A stretch of DNA of 7,885 nucleotides from Thermoplasmata archaeon (GTDB lineage: Archaea > Thermoplasmatota > Thermoplasmata > Thermoplasmatales > Thermoplasmataceae): NCBI GenBank assembly GCA_021816385.1, contig JAKAYJ010000051.1, forward strand, positions 1-7,885, written 5' to 3'. Of the stretch, positions 1 through 4,897 are shown in pieces. Below the pieces are notes generated by a model. It ran no database searches and was not told the DNA's origin. It was given only the letters and a program-made list of their open reading frames with translations. The position numbers and the translations under genes are program-made. How positions within the stretch are numbered: the stretch's first letter is position 1; every line of letters starts with the position of its first letter.

Positions 1-106
1 GCCAGTTAATCTTAATGGCAAATACATTGTTGCTGATTTGCTCAGCAATGGATATCAATTTTTTCTCATCTGTAAGATCAAGGGATGCAACAATTCTATG
101 ATTCAT
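1..106 (-). CDS. pyrF: Orotidine 5'-phosphate decarboxylase, N-terminal 35 residues (cut by window edge)
   Basis: This enzyme decarboxylates OMP to UMP, the last step of de novo pyrimidine synthesis, in the cytoplasm. Only 35 codons are visible, starting at the ATG on 106-104 and running off the left edge. The fragment has the family's N-terminal pattern. A first beta strand ends in the Asp of VASLDLTD (residues 6-13), a helix with KKLISIAEQI follows, and then a strand ends in the active-site Lys of AIKINW (30-35). This corresponds to the 'LALD...IKxGxP' layout of the OMPDC barrel. A TATA-like box at 127-134 lies about 24 bases upstream of the ATG, which supports this start and a leaderless mRNA. 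The gene lies 60 bases downstream of ftsZ on the same strand. The assignment rests on a short fragment, so another TIM-barrel synthase (for example a hexulose-phosphate synthase relative) is possible but less likely. Confidence 0.8.
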   Translation of the reverse strand, partial: MNHRIVASLDLTDEKKLISIAEQISNNVFAIKINW

Positions 107-126
107 TATGGGGCTTAATTTGAAAT

Positions 127-134
127 AATATAAA
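127..134 (-). promoter_or_regulatory. TATA-like promoter element of pyrF
   Basis: The minus strand reads TTTATATT here, centred about 24 bases before the pyrF ATG at 106. Archaeal transcription starts about 25 bases after the TATA centre, so the transcript would begin at or next to the start codon. The element overlaps a run of seven T that may also terminate ftsZ. Confidence 0.55.
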
Positions 135-138
135 AAAA
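132..138 (-). terminator. Oligo-T tract downstream of ftsZ
   Basis: Seven consecutive T on the minus strand lie about 29 bases after the ftsZ stop codon, with no strong hairpin before them. Oligo-T runs alone are typical archaeal terminators. The same bases form the upstream half of the pyrF TATA element, so read-through into pyrF is also possible. Confidence 0.4.
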
Positions 139-166
139 TTGGTTAAATTTGGGTTTTTATTCCCAC

Positions 167-1210
167 TCATGCTATTCTATTGTCGTTATCGTCATCTCCA
201 AAGAGATGAGGATCGATATCATCTCCATTACCAATAATGAAGTTGGAATCTACACCTGTTATGATGAGGAAAATCTTTACTGCATCTCCCATCTCTTCCT
301 TTATGTCAGCCCCAACTATAAATTCACAATCCTCATTCATCATTCCCAGCATTTTCTTTGATATATCATCAAATTCATCAATGGTAAAGTTTCCTCCAAT
401 AACTCTCATCAGGCATCCCTTCGCCTTTGATATATCCACGTCTATCAACTGGTTTGTGAGAGCATCAGTAAGGGCAAAATCCATTCTCTTCTCCCCGCCC
501 GAAGATTCCCCAACGCCAACATAAGCAGCCCTGGAATGGGACAGTACCCTCATCAGATCAGAGAATTCAACATTTATTAGACTCGTATCTGTAATCGTGT
601 TGACTATCCCTGAAATCTGATCTACTATGAACTTATCAGCCATAGCATAGCTTTCCTCTTCATTTTTCTTGTTATTTATCTGCTTGAGCCTCTCGTTTGA
701 AATAACTATCACAGTGTGGGATACTTTGGTGAGGCTTTCCAGGCCTATCTTTGCATTCTGTTTTCTTATTTCACCCTCGCTTCTTGTTGGAAGGGTCACG
801 AAACAGATCACCTGAGCACCGTTAGCTTTTGCCGCCTGGGCTACTATGGGTGCGCTTCCAGTACCAGTACCTCCACCCATGCCTGCAATGATGAAGACAA
901 GATCTGCATTTGCAGTAGCCTTCATGATTGAATCTCTGCTTTCTATAGCTGCATCTCTCCCCACATTTGGATCCGCTTTTGCGCCGTGTCCATTTGTCAA
1001 TCTTTCACCAATGAGCATAAGCACGTCAGAATCAGTCTTGTCCTTTAGGTGTGCAGCATCAGTATTAAGTGCTATTAGTCTTGCACCCGATAGTCCGAAT
1101 TTCTTAAGGTTTGTAACAGAATTACATCCGGCACCACCGCAACCTATTACCTTAATCCTTACTCTCGCTGTCTTAAGGATTTTTTCCATCTCACTGTCAT
1201 ATTCCATCAT
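167..1210 (-). CDS. ftsZ: Cell division GTPase FtsZ
   Basis: This is a tubulin-like GTPase that polymerises into the cytokinetic ring. With the ATG at 1210-1208 as start it has 347 residues. An N-terminal Rossmann-like GTPase domain opens with IKVIGCGGAGCNS (about 19-31). The tubulin signature GGGTGTGSA is at 112-120 and the NTDA motif near 49-52. The T7 loop reads NVEFSDL (213-219), where most family members have N-x-D-F/Y-A-D, so the first acidic residue is Glu and the second Asp (D218) is kept. A C-terminal activation-like domain follows, ending in a short acidic tail (DDDNDN) with no clear FtsA/SepF-binding peptide. An upstream in-frame TTG at 1231 would add seven residues, but it lies immediately after the TATA box at 1233-1240, upstream of the expected transcription start, so I reject it. 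A second ATG at 1207 is the alternative. I cannot tell FtsZ1 from FtsZ2 without alignment. Confidence 0.95.
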   Translation of the reverse strand: MMEYDSEMEKILKTARVRIKVIGCGGAGCNSVTNLKKFGLSGARLIALNTDAAHLKDKTDSDVLMLIGERLTNGHGAKADPNVGRDAAIESRDSIMKATANADLVFIIAGMGGGTGTGSAPIVAQAAKANGAQVICFVTLPTRSEGEIRKQNAKIGLESLTKVSHTVIVISNERLKQINNKKNEEESYAMADKFIVDQISGIVNTITDTSLINVEFSDLMRVLSHSRAAYVGVGESSGGEKRMDFALTDALTNQLIDVDISKAKGCLMRVIGGNFTIDEFDDISKKMLGMMNEDCEFIVGADIKEEMGDAVKIFLIITGVDSNFIIGNGDDIDPHLFGDDDNDNRIA

Positions 1211-1232
1211 TGATAGACAATTGACAGACAAA

Positions 1233-1240
1233 TATATAAA
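1233..1240 (-). promoter_or_regulatory. TATA box of ftsZ
   Basis: The minus strand reads TTTATATA, matching the archaeal consensus, preceded by an A-rich stretch. Its centre is 26-27 bases from the ATG at 1210, which predicts a leaderless ftsZ transcript and decides the start codon. Confidence 0.75.
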
Positions 1241-1296
1241 CTTTTTTTAAATTTGAAACACAAATATCAGACATGTATATGACATCAGATAGAAAT

Positions 1297-1310
1297 CACC
1301 GGTGGCACCG
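1297..1310. repeat. Overlapping dyads CACCGGTG and CGGTG-G-CACCG between ftsZ and FAH-family gene
   Basis: An 8-base perfect palindrome (1297-1304) overlaps a second perfect dyad with 5-base arms and a one-base centre (1300-1310). This G/C-rich patch lies in an otherwise A/T-rich divergent promoter region, about 60 bases from each promoter. It could be a regulator site. No factor can be named. Confidence 0.35.
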
Positions 1311-1320
1311 ATAATAGAGC

Positions 1321-1335
1321 TCCAGAATTTCTGGA
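1321..1335. repeat. Perfect inverted repeat TCCAGAA-T-TTCTGGA
   Basis: Seven-base arms flank a single central base. The dyad ends about 26 bases before the TATA-like element of the downstream FAH-family gene, a typical place for an archaeal activator or a repressor operator. The length is short enough that chance occurrence somewhere in the window is conceivable, but the position is suggestive. Confidence 0.4.
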
Positions 1336-1361
1336 AGAACATCATTTCAACCGGGCCAATG

Positions 1362-1369
1362 TTTATGAA
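1362..1369 (+). promoter_or_regulatory. TATA-like element of the FAH-family gene
   Basis: TTTATGAA is centred about 24 bases before the ATG at 1390 and predicts a leaderless mRNA. The match to the TTTATATA consensus is imperfect. Confidence 0.45.
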
Positions 1370-1389
1370 TACAATATAATTGCGTCCAT

Positions 1390-2247
1390 ATGAAATTCTG
1401 TATGCTTAAAAATCCGTTAGGGTTGTTTCCTTCCATATGTTTGAATGGAAAGTTTCTTCAGTTCGGCGATATAGAGAAAATGACTGGCACAAAGCTGCCA
1501 GACACACTTGATGATCTCATAAGAAATAATGCGATTGTGGATTATTTGAAGCGCCTTGATTATCGTGGAAGAAAATCTTTTAATTTCATGGAGTTAGGAA
1601 AAAATGAGATAGAATATGCCATACCTATTTCAAATCCTGGAAAGATATGGTCAATAGGACTGAACTACATTGAACATGCGGAAGATTTAAAAGTGAAACA
1701 ACCGGCCATGCCCGCCAGTTTCATGAAACCAAGAACATCAATGATAACACAGGGGAAAAATATTGTAGTTCCAGAAGGATGGGGTAGAGTTACTGCAGAG
1801 GCAGAACTGGGTATAATAATCGGAAGGAAGGGAAAAAATATCAGGGAAGAGGATGCAATGGCCCATGTTTTTGGCATAGCACCCATCATAGATATGACTG
1901 CTCTTGATGTACTGGAGCAAAATCCACGTTTCCTAACAATGTCCAAAAGCTTTGACACATTTTTCAGCATAGGCCCTGAGATTGCAACGCTGGAAGATTT
2001 TCCCGATCTTCAGTCACTGAAAATAAGCACGATCAGAAATGGAAAGACTGAGCATTCAAACCTGGTGAAAAATATGCTCTTTTCACCTCAAAAACTTATT
2101 TCTTTCCATTCACGGATATTCACATTAGAACCTGGAGACATAATATCCACAGGAACTCCTGGTGCAGTGGAAATACAGAGAGGAGACAATGTGAGATGCG
2201 TTATTGAAGGTAAGGATAGTCTTTCACTGGAGAATAACGTAACATAA
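1390..2247 (+). CDS. Fumarylacetoacetate hydrolase (FAH) family protein
   Basis: This 285-residue enzyme belongs to the FAH fold, which cleaves, decarboxylates or dehydrates 2-keto-acid derivatives with a divalent metal. An N-terminal region of about 85 residues is followed by the catalytic domain. This starts with SIGLNYIEHAEDL (88-100; His96 matches the catalytic His of FAHD1-type proteins, and the usual Glu three residues later is Asp99). Metal-ligand candidates are the E-x-E pair at E137 and E139 and D168 in IIDMT. KSFDTF (186-191), PGDIISTGTPG (248-258) and a C-terminal RGDNV turn complete the family pattern. Length and C-terminus look intact. The substrate is unknown. Family members include acylpyruvases, oxaloacetate decarboxylases, 2-keto-3-deoxy sugar acid dehydratases and homoprotocatechuate-pathway isomerases, and no neighbouring catabolic gene decides between them. 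pyrE follows after 75 bases. Confidence 0.88.
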   Translation: MKFCMLKNPLGLFPSICLNGKFLQFGDIEKMTGTKLPDTLDDLIRNNAIVDYLKRLDYRGRKSFNFMELGKNEIEYAIPISNPGKIWSIGLNYIEHAEDLKVKQPAMPASFMKPRTSMITQGKNIVVPEGWGRVTAEAELGIIIGRKGKNIREEDAMAHVFGIAPIIDMTALDVLEQNPRFLTMSKSFDTFFSIGPEIATLEDFPDLQSLKISTIRNGKTEHSNLVKNMLFSPQKLISFHSRIFTLEPGDIISTGTPGAVEIQRGDNVRCVIEGKDSLSLENNVT

Positions 2248-2296
2248 GATTCTTTTCAAACTATGGGTAAATTGCATCACGTAATTCAGTTAATTC

Positions 2297-2304
2297 TAAA
2301 TATA
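2297..2304 (+). promoter_or_regulatory. TATA-like element of pyrE
   Basis: TAAATATA is centred about 22 bases before the ATG at 2323, inside what would be coding sequence if translation began at 2263. This supports separate transcription of pyrE and the shorter start, although co-transcription with the upstream gene is not excluded. Confidence 0.45.
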
Positions 2305-2322
2305 CCTAAATTTTATCCATTT

Positions 2323-2826
2323 ATGCTTAAGGAACTTCTTATGGAAGAAAATGCAGTAAAGAAAGGTAACTTCACCCTTACATCAGGTAAGCATTCTGAA
2401 TATTACGTTGATATAAAGGATGCATGCACGAAACCCCACATCATGAAGGAAATTGTACATGAGATAATAAAGAAGCTTAACGCAAAGATAGTTGCAGGCG
2501 TGGAGCTTGGTGCAGTGCCCATAGTTATAGGCGTATCATATCAGATGAACATACCCTATCTCATCATAAGGAAGGAATCAAAGCATGGCATGAAGAAATT
2601 GATCATAGGAAACCCTGAAAAAGGATCAGAGATAAATATAATTGAGGATGTTGTAACAACAGGAAATTCTGTGCTTAAGGCAGTTAACCTCCTGAGAGAA
2701 AATGGATGCATTGTAAAGAGGGCAATCACGGTGGTAGATAGGGAGGAAGGAGGATATGAACTCCTGAAAGATAATGGTGTTGAACTGATATCTCTTGTAA
2801 AGTTAAAGGAAATATTCGAAAAATAA
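2323..2826 (+). CDS. pyrE: Orotate phosphoribosyltransferase
   Basis: The enzyme joins orotate and PRPP to give OMP, the substrate of the PyrF encoded at the left edge. The chosen 167-residue protein begins MLKELLMEENAVKKG, followed by the typical FTLTSGKHSEYYVD segment (17-30). The catalytic loop is RKESKHG (83-89) and the PRPP-binding motif is IIEDVVTTGNS (106-116), with its acidic pair at E108 and D109. An in-frame ATG at 2263 would add 20 residues that resemble no OPRT N-terminus and would span the TATA-like element, so I prefer 2323. The catalytic loop has Lys87 directly followed by His88, whereas E. coli and Bacillus forms have one residue between them, so the loop looks one residue short. 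The stop codon is 4 bases from the stop of the convergent tif6. Confidence 0.92.
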   Translation: MLKELLMEENAVKKGNFTLTSGKHSEYYVDIKDACTKPHIMKEIVHEIIKKLNAKIVAGVELGAVPIVIGVSYQMNIPYLIIRKESKHGMKKLIIGNPEKGSEINIIEDVVTTGNSVLKAVNLLRENGCIVKRAITVVDREEGGYELLKDNGVELISLVKLKEIFEK

Positions 2827-2830
2827 AGCA

Positions 2831-3484
2831 TCAGGAAAGTGTATCATCTATTGCCGTAAGTTCTATGGAGGTTGTATCGTTACCAACAATTATCCCATTT
2901 TTATTTGCCACAATGCTTGAACCAACCATTGGACTTCCAAAGTTTGCGGTTCCAAGCCTTACAGATACCTTGAAGAAATCTTTCAGAATTTCAATCTCAT
3001 CATCCGTTGTTTCCGGGTTAACTATCATCCCCTTGCTTGTGAGAACAGAACTGGAACCAACAGTTGGAAAACCGCCAATAGTTCCCTGAATAGTTTCTAC
3101 ACCTAGAGCATCTTCAATTGCCATAACGCTTTTTTTGGAAAAGTCTTCATGAACCATTGCTCCATGATCATTAGCCACTATGTCATTTCCCACAGCGTTT
3201 ATCATGTCTTTCAGGAAAAGCACATTCCTCTGTCCAGTGTCAAAATCCAGGTCCTTATTTTTATACATTCCACTTACGATTATACCATTGGAATTCATAA
3301 CTGAAAATATACCATACATCCCAGAATCATCCATGCGACTCTTTTTGATATCAACCTGGAGACATTCTCTTATGGCCTCTATTTCATTCTCTTCGAGTGA
3401 TGATGGTACCAAAGCAATATCATCCCATGTTCGGAGATATAGCCCAATATAATTGTTCTCAAAGAGAGAAAGTTTCTTAATCAT
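2831..3484 (-). CDS. tif6: Translation initiation factor aIF6
   Basis: aIF6 binds the large ribosomal subunit and prevents premature joining with the small subunit; it also acts in 60S-type subunit maturation. The 217 residues match the usual length of about 220. The protein shows the pentein pattern of five pseudo-repeats, each with a glycine-rich strand such as GIIVSG (68-73), GAMVHE, GMIVNP and GIIVGN. The C-terminal repeat has the family's hallmark PMVGSSIVANKNG followed by DTTSIEL. The start ATG at 3484 follows the L31e stop TAA with no intervening base, so translation is likely coupled; no clear Shine-Dalgarno precedes it. It is the last gene of the S19e operon. The L18a/LX, prefoldin-alpha and ftsY genes that often follow aIF6 in other archaea are absent here. 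Confidence 0.95.
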   Translation of the reverse strand: MIKKLSLFENNYIGLYLRTWDDIALVPSSLEENEIEAIRECLQVDIKKSRMDDSGMYGIFSVMNSNGIIVSGMYKNKDLDFDTGQRNVLFLKDMINAVGNDIVANDHGAMVHEDFSKKSVMAIEDALGVETIQGTIGGFPTVGSSSVLTSKGMIVNPETTDDEIEILKDFFKVSVRLGTANFGSPMVGSSIVANKNGIIVGNDTTSIELTAIDDTLS

Positions 3485-3754
3485 TTATGGCATCAAAACT
3501 TCGATTTCTTCATTCTGTAGTTTTAGAACCTTTACCTGGATACTTGTTGGAATCTTGAATCTTCCTCTCTTCCAGATCTCTTCATTGATTTTGCTGTCAA
3601 TCCAGACGTTTTCAATATCTGATTTAGTAAATTTTGCAACATTTTCCCTTATTAGCTTTATAGCTGTATCAGCCCTTCTTCTCTTGGAGCTGGCAAAGGC
3701 TTTTCTCAATGGGATATTCATAAGCATTTCATCATTAACACTATCTTCTGCCAT
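3485..3754 (-). CDS. rpl31e: 50S ribosomal protein L31e
   Basis: L31e is a large-subunit protein near the peptide exit tunnel. The 89 residues include the conserved NIPLRKAF segment (13-20), a basic stretch SSKRRRADTAIKLIREN (22-38), the DSKINEEIWKRGRFKIP core (53-69) and the closing IQVKVLKL strand. The length is normal for archaeal L31e. The start ATG at 3754 has a GAGG-like Shine-Dalgarno that overlaps the L39e stop codon about six bases upstream. The 9-base gap to L39e and the direct TAA-ATG junction with tif6 place it inside one operon. Confidence 0.95.
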   Translation of the reverse strand: MAEDSVNDEMLMNIPLRKAFASSKRRRADTAIKLIRENVAKFTKSDIENVWIDSKINEEIWKRGRFKIPTSIQVKVLKLQNEEIEVLMP

Positions 3755-3763
3755 TTCATTCCC

Positions 3764-3919
3764 TCAAAGTTTCAGGTTATTCCTTCTCCAGTGTCTCCTG
3801 TATGGATTCTGGGTTACCTTTCTATCAGTTCTCATTATCACCCAACCAGGAACTCTTCTATTCTGGTTGACCTTTCTCATTAATCTTATTTTTCTGCCTG
3901 TTTCTTTATTCCTGCTCAT
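3764..3919 (-). CDS. rpl39e: 50S ribosomal protein L39e
   Basis: This 51-residue, strongly basic protein lines the peptide exit tunnel. It begins [13 protein letters not shown] and contains the family's diagnostic [14 protein letters not shown] (18-31) and the C-terminal NPYRRHWRR (38-46). The size is exactly what is expected (about 50 residues). The ATG at 3919 lies two bases after the TGA of the PDCD5-family gene. A GAGGAG Shine-Dalgarno sits inside the end of that gene, so the start is well supported. The gene is below common ORF length cut-offs and easy to miss, but its order between the PDCD5-family gene and L31e is the usual archaeal one. Confidence 0.97.
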   Translation of the reverse strand: MSRNKETGRKIRLMRKVNQNRRVPGWVIMRTDRKVTQNPYRRHWRRNNLKL

Positions 3920-3921
3920 CT

Positions 3922-4263
3922 TCATCTCCTCTCTATATGCGTTTCTCTTTTTGTTTCCGTCATCCGTCCAAGTATCTGCTTTATCTCCTCATCGGAAATT
4001 ACTCTGTTGATTCTTCCCATGCCATACAACTGAATAAGCTGATTTTCTACATTTTCAGCAACATCTGGTCTTACGAGCCTGACATTCGCAAGCCTTTCTC
4101 TGGCCGCAATATCAAGAATCTGCCTCAATATTTGCTGTTTTCTCGCTTTCTCTGCTTCCTGAGCGTTTTTCTGTTCTTCTTCTGCCTGTTCCTGACCCTG
4201 AGCCCTCTGCATCTCTTCCATTCTTTTTCTTCTTAATTCTTCAAGCTCCCTGTCCGAATCCAT
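3922..4263 (-). CDS. DNA-binding protein of the PDCD5 (TFAR19) family
   Basis: This 113-residue archaeal homologue of human PDCD5 has a long, highly charged N-terminal helix rich in Glu, Arg and Gln (residues 1-45). A compact triple-helix core follows: [20 protein letters not shown] (45-64), then [21 protein letters not shown] and [13 protein letters not shown]. The basic C-terminal tail is disordered-looking. Archaeal members bind DNA in vitro; the cellular role is not firmly known, but the gene is constantly found among ribosomal genes, which suggests a translation-linked task. It starts 12 bases after S19e, with only a weak G-rich element upstream, and ends two bases before L39e. No key region is missing. 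Confidence 0.93.
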   Translation of the reverse strand: MDSDRELEELRRKRMEEMQRAQGQEQAEEEQKNAQEAEKARKQQILRQILDIAARERLANVRLVRPDVAENVENQLIQLYGMGRINRVISDEEIKQILGRMTETKRETHIERR

Positions 4264-4275
4264 GCTAACGCGCCC

Positions 4276-4728
4276 CTAAAGATATTTCTTTAATTCTACC
4301 TGTTTTTCAGAAAGTGATTCCATTACCTGCTTTGATGCTTTCTGAAGCATTGCCTCTCCACCTGGGGATACCGATCTTCCCGTTTCTTTCTTGACCAGTA
4401 AGCCAAGGGTTTGAAGTTCGTTGAGAATGTGCCTCACTATGCTTCTACTGCCAGATGCAGGGTGATAAGGCTTGGATCCACCATCCTTTTTTCCACCATA
4501 TTCTTCGCTAAGTCTCTGTATACCTATATTTCCTCTAACATACACTTTTCTCAGTGTTGATGCCAGTCTCCTGTAATACCAGTCTTCCTGTACCCAGCTC
4601 TTCTCTCTGTGAACACCTGATTTTAGGAATTCTGCCCATTCTGGAACCTTAATCTTCTCATTCTTGCTGAATTCCTCAGTAAGCTTTTCAATCAAAAGGT
4701 CAGCAGGAACTTCTTTAACATTTACCAT
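4276..4728 (-). CDS. rps19e: 30S ribosomal protein S19e
   Basis: S19e is a winged-helix small-subunit protein absent from bacteria and needed for head maturation of the subunit in eukaryotes. The 150 residues carry the family signatures. VKEVPADLLIEKLTEEF is at the N-terminus, PEWAEFLKSGVHREKSW spans 29-45, and DWYYRRLASTLRKVYVRG (49-66) follows. GSKPYHPASGSRSIVRHIL is the DNA/RNA-facing central part, and the wing has LGLLVKKETGRSVSPGG. The length is standard. It is the first gene of the five-gene operon (S19e, PDCD5-family, L39e, L31e, aIF6). A TATA-like box 26 bases before the ATG at 4728 predicts an almost leaderless transcript. Confidence 0.96.
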   Translation of the reverse strand: MVNVKEVPADLLIEKLTEEFSKNEKIKVPEWAEFLKSGVHREKSWVQEDWYYRRLASTLRKVYVRGNIGIQRLSEEYGGKKDGGSKPYHPASGSRSIVRHILNELQTLGLLVKKETGRSVSPGGEAMLQKASKQVMESLSEKQVELKKYL

Positions 4729-4750
4729 TAACTATCACTCAGTCAATGTG

Positions 4751-4758
4751 CATATAAA
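4751..4758 (-). promoter_or_regulatory. TATA box of the S19e-aIF6 operon
   Basis: The minus strand reads TTTATATG inside a T-rich tract, centred 26-27 bases from the S19e ATG. No other convincing promoter is seen inside the operon, so all five genes are probably transcribed from here. Confidence 0.6.
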
Positions 4759-4795
4759 AACCATTAATAACTTTTTCTTAAGAACCATACATGAT

Positions 4796-4814
4796 TTCTG
4801 ATACCTGATCAGAA
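4796..4814. repeat. Inverted repeat TTCTGAT-N5-ATCAGAA
   Basis: Perfect seven-base arms flank a five-base spacer. The dyad lies about 40 bases upstream of the S19e operon TATA box, and also downstream of glnA on the same strand. It could be an operator for the ribosomal operon or a 3'-end hairpin of the glnA transcript. Confidence 0.4.
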
Positions 4815-4848
4815 GTAGTGGAAAGTTTTTAGATCATTTATAAAATTG

Positions 4849-4864
4849 GAGTGTTATCACACTC
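4849..4864 (-). terminator. Hairpin downstream of glnA
   Basis: On the minus strand GAGTGT and ACACTC form a perfect six-base stem with a GATA loop, followed by CAATTTTAT. It lies 33 bases after the glnA stop codon and may end or stabilise that transcript. A second short structure precedes it. Confidence 0.4.
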
Positions 4865-4874
4865 TTACCGGTAA
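4865..4874. repeat. Palindrome TTACCGGTAA
   Basis: This perfect 10-base palindrome is directly adjacent to the hairpin at 4849-4864. Before it on the minus strand is a run of five T about 18 bases after the glnA stop, a possible terminator by itself. Its role is unknown. Confidence 0.35.
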
Positions 4875-4897
4875 AAATTTTAGTTTGGGGTGCTGAA

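Noticed and set aside
846..1250. 134-codon frame antisense to ftsZ
   Set aside because: It shadows the conserved GTPase domain, and its low-complexity Pro/Val/Ser sequence mirrors the Gly-rich FtsZ motifs.
3453..4010. 185-codon hydrophobic frame on the plus strand
   Set aside because: It lies antisense to L31e, L39e and the PDCD5-family gene, all clearly recognisable. Its hydrophobicity is the usual antisense image of Lys/Glu-rich coding sequence.
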